Shown one piece after another: positions 49,890 to 58,430 of a DNA stretch of 64,000 bases. The stretch lies in NCBI RefSeq assembly GCF_000002425.4, contig NC_037256.1:2016051-2080050 (forward strand). The letters are read 5' to 3'. The notes beneath the pieces are model-generated. The model was given only the letters and a program-made list of their open reading frames with translations, was not told the DNA's origin and ran no database searches. Source of the stretch: Physcomitrium patens. Taxonomy: Eukaryota > Streptophyta > Bryopsida > Funariales > Funariaceae. The position numbers were made by a program, and so were the translations under genes. Position 1 is the stretch's first letter, and each line of letters starts with the position of its first letter.

Positions 49890-51148
49890 TGTCGTGTTTT
49901 AACACGAGTATAATGTGAAAATATAAAGAAAGGGGACTTTTATTAATGTTCAGTTACCTCGAAAATTGGGAGCAACAACCAACTCTAGTGTAGATACTGA
50001 GTGGCCAGGTTCAGTCACCCCGTTACAGTCAGCCGGGGCATACTGAAATGCTCCGTTCGATTCCAATAACGGGAGTCAACAAGAAGAGAAAGGTCCAATT
50101 CACATGACGGGTGAGCCTGGTTCGAAGAGCCAATTGGATCCAATTTTAAGAATCCAATGTGGGTCCTCTTACCCAATATGAGACTTGAATTGGCCAGACA
50201 ACCCAATGTAGTCTAATTACGGGAAAATCCTGGTCTTACTATAGGCCTCAGCCAATCTGACGCGAAGGACCAATTTGATCCAATTTTGGGAACATTCGGG
50301 TCTTACTACTAGACTCTTAGCCAATATGAAACTTGAATTGGTCGGGCGACTCAATGTCGTCTCGATTATGGGGTTTCGATTCTGTTTCAAGCTGTCATGT
50401 TCTCTATGCCGTTTCAGGGAACGTTGTTTTCGGTAAATGGATCTCTTAAAGGTAAAAATGGAGGACAAAGCCTTGATGACGAGAGCCAATTTTGGATCTA
50501 AGCTCTGACGGTTGGAGCCAATTCTGGATCCAAGACGGAAGATTGAAGAAATTCAGAGGATAAGGTTAGGGTAGAGAATAAGTTTTGGAGGGAGGTTTTA
50601 AAGAAGGAGAGAGCTAGCTTCATGCTTCGGGCAGAGAAAGAAGACAGAGAATTGGGTTTTTTTTTCTTCATAGGGTTTTGGGAAGACTGAGGCAATCATT
50701 GCTGAAGTCAGTGTTGTAATGGTGAATCAAGATTTTTAATGAAGTGGGTTTGATTACTCTTGACTGTTTTATGAAATCGAGTTACGTCTGTGATGAAGAG
50801 TTAAAAGGGTGTCTATAGGATTGAGTATGCGGAGTGAATGAAATTTATTGGGTTAATCTAACAAGACAGTCAGTGGATACAAGATCGTGAGTATAAAGCG
50901 GTATCGAAGATTAGCAGTTTGGGTTGTTCGGGGTTCTCTGTAACGTCTAGAGACCTACCGGCTGGGGCAAAAAGGACTTCGGTGAGCAGTGGAAGGGCAT
51001 CCGTATAGATTTACGGTGTATTTTTGCAGTCGTTTATATTCCAGCAGTAAAAAACTGATAGACTGCTTGACTATTGGCGAATCTCCATACTACCTTCTAC
51101 AGCTAGACGCCCGACGCGTTCTAGAGCAGGAAAGCATGTAATACAACA
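49890..51148 (+). repeat. Gyp3 3' LTR (1259 bp)
   Basis: Close copy of the 5' LTR (start TGTCGTGTTTT, end TACAACA). A purine run, AGAGGGGGTGGA, immediately before it is the plus-strand primer. Confidence 0.9.
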
Positions 51149-51152
51149 ACGT

Positions 51153-51340
51153 GTCTTACAAAGTTAATAAATTTTAGAGGTCTTATAAGATACTACCACA
51201 TAGCTCTTAATTAAGAGTATACATGGAGGCAAGAGTGAAGCTTTCTTAATAAATCCACAAAACAAGAAGTTGTATACTTGAAGAAAGCAAGTAAATCAAC
51301 CTCACAACCAAATTTAAGAAGTTTTTTTTCTACAAGTATG
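51153..51340 (+). repeat. Gyp2-c LTR, right part
   Basis: Continues the LTR after the Gyp3 right target duplication (ACGT, 51149-51152): the GTCTTACAAAGT, GAGGTC.TATA and GGCAAGAGTGAAGC blocks match Gyp2-b. The usual LTR end and leader are missing and Gag follows within a few bases, indicating a deletion. Confidence 0.65.
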
Positions 51341-51354
51341 ATAAGGATGTAGAT

Positions 51355-51945
51355 TAGTATGCGAGATAAGTTTGATGGAACGAGATCAAAATTTCAAGGA
51401 TTTTTGCAATAAGTCACGCTCTATCTAAGTTTGCATCTCTTCCAATACTCTGATGGATTTACTTAAGTTGGATTCATAGGCATTCTTCTATTTAGAAGTA
51501 CTCTCTCTTAGTTTGTACCTTTAATAGAAAAGGATTTAAAACTCCTTTATGATTCAAATTCATTCTTAGAAGTATTCATGGCTACATTCAAAAAAAGTGA
51601 TTAAAAAAAAATAGTAGAGAGAAGTTCTTATGATTATAGCAAGGTTCATAATTAAATATTATATATATTATTAAATTTCAAAACATCTCTTGTGAGGTGG
51701 ATTGGAATGACAAAGCTTTTATCAATCAACTTTGATATGGATTGAAAGATAATATGAAAGTTTTATTATTGACAATATCAAAAAAAGAATCTTTGGAATA
51801 ATTTATTATTAAAGCCATTACATGCAATAATCAATTATTTAAAAAGTATCAAGAATAAAGATTTGATTCGAAAGGAATAAGTCAAGTAATGACGATAGTT
51901 TTCAAGTTTTCAGAAACTTATTAATGAAAGCAATGTAAATTAATA
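51355..51945 (+). pseudogene. Gyp2-c Gag relic
   Basis: Plus-strand Gag beginning at the DKFDGTRSKFQGFL block and continuing through FIGILLF..TLS and the LR.D.K.LLLT-like region. Many stops and frame changes. It ends at one copy of a 13-bp repeat, ATGTAAATTAATA (51933-51945). Confidence 0.7.
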
Positions 51946-52576
51946 AAAGTCTTTCTATGAAATGAAAGCATATCTCTAAATCATTTTTCTTCATATTTTG
52001 TCAAAAATCCATCACATCCAATATTTAATCCATCTAATATAGCATCTGTAAATTTATTCCTTATCTTCCTTGCATCCTTTAAATCCTCAAGGTCTTCAAA
52101 TTTCTCATTTGATAATGGTTTTTTTTTCAACTTATCATGATTTCTCTCATGATTAGTACAAATAATTAAAAATTGAATTGCTTTCATTCCATCTTGGCTT
52201 TTTATGCTTGAATAGGCTAAAACATCATCTATTATCTTTGTTTCTATTTATATAGCAATAATATATGATTGTTCAAATATAATAGGATATGTAGATATGT
52301 CTTATACAAAGAAATTTTTTTCATGAATAAAATCTCCTATCATCACCTCAATATTTGGACAAGGTCTATACAAATCTTTTTTTAATTGTTTGCTACTCAT
52401 ATCATCCATCCATGTTCAGTATTAATAGGCCATTTTTCTCTCTTAAATAATCTTTTGACATCAAATTAATTTCAGAACCATAATCAATCAATGCTAGTTC
52501 TTCTAAATCTCTCAATTTTATCAAAGTTTTTATATTAGCCTTTATTCAATGATTTCTAGAATAATGAATAGAAGCT
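51946..52576 (-). pseudogene. Gyp3-type protease fragment without LTRs
   Basis: Minus-strand sequence encoding ALIDYGSEINLMSKD, KWPIN.EHGW, KNFFV, ETK..DD..AYS.I and a KFTDAILDGLNIG..GFLT segment. It is clearly the Gyp3 protease-to-RT region, shorter and eroded. No LTR is present. It interrupts Gyp2-c Gag and is bounded by direct copies of ATGTAAATTAATA at 51933-51945 and 52577-52589. Confidence 0.75.
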
Positions 52577-52996
52577 ATGTAAATTAATATAATATATTTT
52601 AAATCCTTCACAAAATAGAAAAATATTTGATGTCATGATGTGTATTTGTGCTTATATAATAGAGAAGCTAAGCACATTACTGAATAGTGTCCAAAGAAGC
52701 AATACAATCACGAAATGAGGGATACAACTGCCAAAGAAGATAATGAGTTGGAAAAAAAGTTTTTCTAACTACAAAAGAAACCATGCAGTTGAAATCATAT
52801 GCAACATCTAGTAAAGATTTTATTCTCTTCTTAGATCTTTCACATTGTTTTAGAATAGGTATATTTTTAAGGCCTCAAAATCATTAAGTCTCTGCATTAT
52901 TAGATTCAAAAGCCTCAGTCCGATTTTTAAACAAAGACTTTGCTAAAAAACAAGAAATATCTTTAATCAAGAAAACTAAACACATACATGTAGAAG
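52577..52996 (+). pseudogene. Gyp2-c Gag end and protease start
   Basis: Aligns with Gyp2-b around 54500-54920: the Gag basic region, the former zinc knuckle (C.CLYN.EAKHI-like, degenerate) and the protease block with LLDSKASVR in place of LLDSGAST. It breaks off at the Gyp2-b LTR. Confidence 0.7.
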
Positions 52997-53554
52997 TATC
53001 ACAAACATATACATGTAAGCCAATAATTACCTATATAAATAGGTAGAAGTGGTTAGAAGTAAGTAAAACTAAGTTAATTCTATAATATCTTCTAAGAAAG
53101 CTTTTTAGAAGCTTTATAGATGTTGCTTTGACTTTATAGGTATCCATTATTGACTTTTAAGTTAAAAACTTGGTCAAAAAATTAACCATGTGGCATATAT
53201 GTTGGTAGCTTAAAGAACAAGCTAACTATGTGGCAAACATATAGAAAAACTTACCTTGTAAATTAAGGCATGTATCCTACAAAGTCAATACATATTGGAG
53301 GTCCTATAGAACATTGCCATATAGCCCTTAATTAGATAGTATATATTGAGACAAGAGTGAAGCCCCCTTCACTCTTGTTAACTCTTTTTTTGCTTCTAGT
53401 CTAGTTTCAAGAGTCTCAAGTTTTCTTGTTTTTTGACAATAAGCCATTCCATTTTCTTTTTAATATATGTACTTCCTTATTTCTATTTTGTCACTTTTTC
53501 TTTGATATGGATTTCATTGGTTTATGCATCATCTTCTAATTCATGTCCTTGATA
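52997..53554 (+). repeat. Gyp2-b 5' LTR (558 bp)
   Basis: Starts TATCAC and ends CTTGATA. A TATATAT box at 53340-53346 precedes the predicted RNA start ACTCTTGTTAA (53371-53381). A perfect 12-bp inverted repeat, 53351-53362 with 53367-53378, overlaps the start. Confidence 0.88.
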
Positions 53555-53556
53555 GA

Positions 53557-53567
53557 TTGACAAGAGT
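53557..53567 (+). promoter_or_regulatory. Gyp2-b self-primer binding site
   Basis: TTGACAAGAGT lies two bases after the LTR. Its reverse complement ACTCTTGTCAA equals the RNA start in the Gyp2-a 3' LTR and differs by one transition from the start in its own LTR. The pairing is as in Tf1-type self-priming. Confidence 0.75.
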
Positions 53568-53760
53568 ATACTTTCGATATCAAAACTTTGTCTTATCTTG
53601 ATTAAGAGTAGATTATCTCTTTCTCATGATAAGACATAAGTATATTAGAAGTTACGGATTATTCTCTTTTAAACTAATATTATTCTTAGTATTTTTTTTG
53701 TCTTCAAGTCCTTTCTTCTACTTGTTTGGAGTATTATTAGATATTTTTTTGAGTGTTATT

Positions 53761-55100
53761 ATGGCAAAGCTTATTGAAATGAAGAGTGCAATGGCACAAA
53801 TGCAAGAGCAATTGAGGGAATTGATGCTTGCGATGCATCAATTCAATTTACCACCATAAGGATCAATAAGAATAGCAAGAACTGAGGATATAGAGATGAT
53901 TAGAGCTACTTCAATATCTGCACCAAATCATATGCCTATACCTATGGTGGAACATCTTTCAAGTGTTAGAGAACCAAGAGTTTCCATGCGAAAGAAGTTT
54001 GATGGTAGAAGATTCAAATTTTGAGGATTTATCAATCAAGTACAACTTATGATTGAACTTCAACCTGAAAGCTATCCAACTCCAAGATTACAAGTTAGAT
54101 TCAAAATTACTTTTCTTTCAAGTTCAAAACTATCGTGGTTTTCATCTTTTTTTGAATGATGAGATCTAATATTAGATAATTTTGAGGTATTTTAGGCAAA
54201 ATTTTGGTCCATGTATGAAAAATATAATGCGTCTCATGTTGTAATCAATAAGATCCATATTTTACGACAAGACAATCAATCTGTAACATTATATGCTTCA
54301 CAGTTTTGACAACTTGTAACTGATATCAAATGAGATGATATTACATTTATTAGCCAATTTTTCTATGAATTATAATATGAAGTAAAGAAATTGATGCTTA
54401 ACTTATCTAATCCTCAAATATTGAGTCAAGCAATTGACTTTGCTATAAAGTGCAACACTAACATCTCATCAACATATATATTCAGAAGTAGAGGATATAC
54501 AAATCGATGTAGTATGTTTTAAATCTCTTACCGAGTAAAAAAAGACTTGTCGTCGTCAAAAAAGATTGTGCTTATATTGTAGAGATCCTAAATATATTGC
54601 TCAATATTATCCAAAGAAGCAACAAAACTACAAAATGAGAAGTACATCTGTCAAAGAAGACAATGTATTGAAAAACAAATTTATTCAACTACAATAAGGA
54701 CCTTGCAGCTAGAATCTTGTACAATTTCTAATGAAGGTCCTATCCTGTCTTCAGAACCCTCTGTTTATTTTATAACAGATGTGCATTTAGGACTTAGTAA
54801 TTATAAAGCCTCTGCCTTGATAGATTCAGAAGCCTCAACTTGTTTCTTAGACATAGAATTTGTTAAAAGTCATAAGATATTGTTAATACAAAAGACTAAA
54901 CCTGTTCATGTAGAAGTCATAGATGGTCATCTATTGTCTTTTAGAGATGATACTCATGAAATACTTCTTATAGATGTAGCAATAAATGGTCATAGTAGTT
55001 GTATAATCTTTAATATAATTAGATCTTCCTATAATCTAGTTATTTTAAGTTTATCATGATTAAATAAAATATAATCCTTACATAGATTAGATTTCTCGTA
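53761..55100 (+). pseudogene. Gyp2-b Gag and protease relic
   Basis: ATG at 53761 opens MAKLIEMKSAMAQMQEQL, the Gyp2 Gag start, with a stop after 32 codons. Further Gag blocks with many stops run to about 54690. The protease at 54703-55059 reads ALIDSEASTCFLD, active-site Gly changed to Glu. Confidence 0.8.
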
Positions 55101-56650
55101 CTCTTGACTTCTCTAAAAGTATAATTAAGAGTGAAATTAATCCAATAAAAAGTCATAAATCTAGCATAATAAAACCTATGTTTATAGGTGTGAAAGCTTT
55201 CTTGCATGTTGCATAAAAAGGATCACCTTATGTCATTTATGTATCACCTATTTCTAATGATGTAAAGACCTGAAGTAGCATTCCAAGCTAATATCAAGAA
55301 TTTCAAGATGTATTTGAGAAGAAGAATGTGGATACTCTTCCAGAGCATTGTCCCTTTGATTGCTCAATTGACCTTCAAGAAGAAGCACAACCACCATTTG
55401 GACCAATCTATAATTTATTACAAAATGAATTGGCTGAACTCAAGGAATATATTGAAGAGAACATTGCAAAGAATTTTATATGCCATTCCAAATTGTAAGC
55501 AAGAGTTCTAATCTTATTTGTGAAGAAAAAAGATGGATCATTGCGGATGTATATTAATTATTGAGGATTCAATAAGATCACCATCAACATTAGGTACTCT
55601 CTACTTTTGATATTCGAACTTTTTGAACAATTGAATCAAGCTAAGATCTATACAAAATAGATCTACGAAAAGCATATAATCTAATATGTATTAAAGAAGG
55701 AGATGAATGAAAGAGTACATTTCAAACTAGGTATGGATATTTTGAATACAATGTCATACCTTTTGGGCTTACAAATGCATTGACAGCTTTTCAACATCTA
55801 ATGAATAATATTTTTTGAGAGTTTTTAGATGATTTTTTTATCTATTATTTAGATAACATCTTGATCTATTCTAAGAACACAAATGAATATGAACTTCATA
55901 TTCATTTTGTATTACAAAAACTAAAAGATGTGGGACTCTATGCCAAGATAGAAAAGTATGTATTCTATATTATTCAAGTTGACTTCTTAGAATATATCAT
56001 TTCAAATGATGGACTTGTGATGGATCCTAAGAAAGTTAAAACTATTATGGATTGGAAGATTTCAAAAATGATAAGAGATATCCAATGCTTTTTGGTCTTT
56101 GCCAATTATTCTCGGATCTTCATCAAAGACTTTTCTTGAATTGTAGCTCTACTTACATGTTTGACTTGCAAAGACAAACTTAAGTAGAGCTAAAAAGCTC
56201 AAGCATCTTTTGAAGCTTTGAAATCAGCTTTTATTTTTGTATAAATGTTATATTACATCGACTTTTTTAAGGCATTTTTCTTATGAAAAAAGACACATCA
56301 GACTTTGCTTTGGAGGTTGTATTATTACAAATAAAAAAAATGATAAACTTCACCTAATAGCTTTTCATTCCAAAATTTTTTCAGGAGTCGAGATTAATTA
56401 TGAAATCCATGACAAAGAACTTCTTACAATTGTGGATTCATTTCAAGGATGACATCATCATCTAAAAGGTGCTTTTAAACTAGTCACCATCTATACAAAT
56501 CATAAGAATCTCAAGTACTACATATCAATACCTATTTTGAATTTTTGCTAAAGCTGTTGGAGCATGTCTTTATCAAGATTTGATTTCAAGATCATATATC
56601 AATCTGAAAAATAGCAAGGTTTGTCAAATGCCATTTCTAGTCATTCTTAT
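55101..56650 (+). pseudogene. Gyp2-b RT and RNase H relic, 5' part of Pol
   Basis: RT with [17 protein letters not shown] and YYLDNILIYSK (near 55850), the second catalytic Asp changed to Asn. RNase H keeps EINYEIHDKELLTIVDSF. It is interrupted at 56650 (SHSY) by Gyp1-b. Confidence 0.82.
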
Positions 56651-57120
56651 TGTTAGGGACATATTCTTTAGAACTTTCTAGAGAGAAGTTTCTAGAACCT
56701 TCTAGAAAATAAGCCTCTGGAACCTTCTAGAAGAGAAGCCTCTGGAACCTTTTAGAGAGAAGTTTCTAGAAGCTTCTAGAAGGGAAGTCTCTGGAACCTT
56801 CTAGAAAAGAATCCCCTAGAACTTTCTAGAAGCTTTCTAGTTAATAGAAGTAGCTCGAGAAGTTTCTAGAACCTTCTAGAAAAGAAGCCTCTGGAACCTT
56901 CTAGAAGCTTCCTAGTTAATAGAAGTAGCTCGAGAAGCTTCCTAAATAGGAGTATATATAGGGATCGAGGCTGAAGAGTTCTTCAGTCTCGACAACACAT
57001 CTCTTAGAATTCTAGCTCACCTTTCTAGTGTTGTTCTTGTACTCATCTATTTAATCTAGTTCTGCCACTTCTTCTTGAACTTCTTGTTAGATTTCAAGTC
57101 TGTATTTTGTGTCCATGACA
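56651..57120 (+). repeat. Gyp1-b 5' LTR (470 bp)
   Basis: Starts TGTTAGGGACAT and ends ATGACA. About 300 bp of U3 consist largely of alternating GAA and TTC units, followed by TATATATA (56953-56960) and the RNA start AGTCTCGACAA (56985-56995), 32 bases downstream. Confidence 0.95.
56671..56911 (+). promoter_or_regulatory. Array of heat-shock elements in the Gyp1-b U3
   Basis: Perfect alternating nGAAn/nTTCn runs, the binding site of heat-shock factors. Five-unit runs lie at 56685-56707, 56759-56781 and 56859-56881; a four-unit run at 56894-56911; three-unit runs at 56720-56732, 56794-56806 and 56819-56831. A near-perfect one starts at 56671. The array ends about 40 bases before the TATA box. 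The same array is present in the 3' LTR, and eroded forms occur in both Gyp1-a LTRs. Confidence 0.8.
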
Positions 57121-57122
57121 CT

Positions 57123-57133
57123 TTGTCGAGACT
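57123..57133 (+). promoter_or_regulatory. Gyp1-b self-primer binding site
   Basis: TTGTCGAGACT, two bases after the LTR, is the exact reverse complement of AGTCTCGACAA at the predicted RNA start (56985-56995; also 62753-62763 in the 3' LTR). This predicts that the folded-back RNA 5' end primes minus-strand synthesis, as in Tf1. Confidence 0.78.
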
Positions 57134-57170
57134 ACACTAACTTGAGATATCAGAGCTAGTTCTTTCTTAG

Positions 57171-57400
57171 TAGAGTGTGGATTACCCCTCTACTTGAAGG
57201 TATACTAGCATTTTTTAGAGGTTGCGGATTACCCTCCTCTAAACTGATACTTCTTCTGTTATAATATTGGAGTCTTATTCTTCTTGGAGAGAGTGGATTA
57301 CCCCTCTTCTTGAAATTCTTAAGGCATTTTATAGGTTGTAGATTACCCTCCTATAAACCAATATTGTCTCTTATAGGGTCATTTTTGTCCTTCTTTTAGA
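57171..57400 (+). repeat. Gyp1-b leader repeats
   Basis: Four copies of GGATTACCC followed by CTC or TCC at 57179, 57226, 57295 and 57340, arranged as two units of about 115 bp that also share CTTGAA and AGGCATTTT-like blocks. Gyp1-a, and in decayed form Gyp2-a and Gyp2-b, have the motif in the same place. Confidence 0.75.
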
Positions 57401-58372
57401 ATGGCCGGAGGTCAAGACATTAGTATGACAGAAAGTTTGGAGTCTAAGTTAGATGCTATTATGAATGCCCTCGCTACTTTATCACAAAGAACTGCAGAGA
57501 TTGAAGGAGTCATGGCAAGGCTTCATAATGATGGAGTATCTGGGATAGCACAATCTAAACTACACCAGCCTCAAATTTCGGCACTTGGAGAAACAACTTT
57601 ACCTCAGGTTCGACAAGAACCACTAGTTCTACAACATAAGGAGCCTCGAGTTAGCCTTCCAGATAAGTTTGATGGAACACGTTCCAAGTTTCGAGGATTT
57701 GTCAATCAAATCAGGTTGATAACAATTTTACAGCCCGAACGATATCCAACGGAGGAGTCACGTGTTGGACTTGTTGGAACCTTACTTACAGGACAAGCTC
57801 TATCATGGTTTGCTCCTTTGTTTGAGAAACGATCATCCATATTAAACAACTTTGAAACCTTTTTGGAAGCATTTACGGAAGCATTTGGTGAACATGATAA
57901 GGTTCGATGGACTACAACAAAGATCCGGTCACTACGACAAGGGATGCATTCTACATCAGTCTATGCTTCGGATTTCAGGCAATTAGTATGCGACATCAAT
58001 TGGGATGAAGAAGCGTTGATGAGTCAATTCTATTGGGGTTTAAGAGATGATGTGAAAGATTTGCTGTTAACTCTTCCTGATCCACGAATGCTCAATGAAG
58101 CCATTAGCCAAGCTGTGAAGTGCGATAATCGCCTATTCCAACGTTGCCAAGACCAACGCTCAAGACAACATACAATTCGCCATACTCCAACTATGTCGGT
58201 AAGCGGTGTGAATTCGCATTCAGAGGTGGAAGACATGCAAATTGATGCGGTACGTATCAAATCTCTTACTATAGAAGAAAAAAAGCGACGTATGGAGGAA
58301 AATTTATGCTTGTATTGCAGTGGAGAAGGCTACAAAGTCAAAACTGCCCCAAAAAGCAAAATCGATGCATAG
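57401..58372 (+). pseudogene. Gyp1-b Gag with frameshifted zinc knuckle
   Basis: 323 codons from ATG 57401. N-terminal coiled coil, then LPDKFDGTRSKFRGF, VGLVGTLLTGQALSW and a capsid-like helical region as in sushi/Tf1 Gag proteins. The knuckle begins CLYCSGEGY (His changed to Tyr), and a 1-bp deletion relative to Gyp1-a then shifts the frame, removing the last Cys. Most of Gag is intact. Confidence 0.9.
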
Positions 58373-58430
58373 TCAAGACTAGGGGAGTATTTGTTCAGGA
58401 AAACGAGGATGCCTAGCCACAGTAGGAACC

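Larger units (their letters stand above)
42662..51148 (+). mobile_element. Gyp3: full-length gypsy element with long LTRs and FLDD-type RT
   Basis: LTRs 42662-43908 and 49890-51148; 4-bp target duplication ACGT at 42658-42661 and 51149-51152. The internal 6 kb encode Gag, protease, RT, RNase H and integrase in gypsy order. The lineage differs from Gyp1/Gyp2: tRNA-type primer site, DHGSEIN protease, FLDD in RT, no chromodomain. The polyprotein has about a dozen stops or frame breaks. Confidence 0.93.
42405..52996 (+). mobile_element. Gyp2-c: old chromovirus relic, host of Gyp3 and Gyp2-b
   Basis: Eroded plus-strand Gyp2 copy. Its LTR starts TGTCATGGG at 42405, is broken by Gyp3 at 42661 and resumes at 51153 to about 51340. 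Gag fragments follow at 51355-51945 and 52577-52900, and the protease start breaks off at 52996, where Gyp2-b inserted. The right-hand remainder lies beyond the window or is lost. Confidence 0.75.

Noticed and set aside
56671-56911. CRISPR-like or satellite repeat array
   Set aside because: The short GAA/TTC blocks have no constant repeat-spacer structure, sit inside an LTR in a plant genome and fit heat-shock elements.
57148-57156. TATCAGAGC, part of the classical initiator tRNA-Met primer site, in the Gyp1-b leader
   Set aside because: It lies 27 bases from the LTR rather than next to it and lacks the TGG that pairs with the CCA end. The 11-nt self-complementary site at 57123 is correctly placed and covaries between families.
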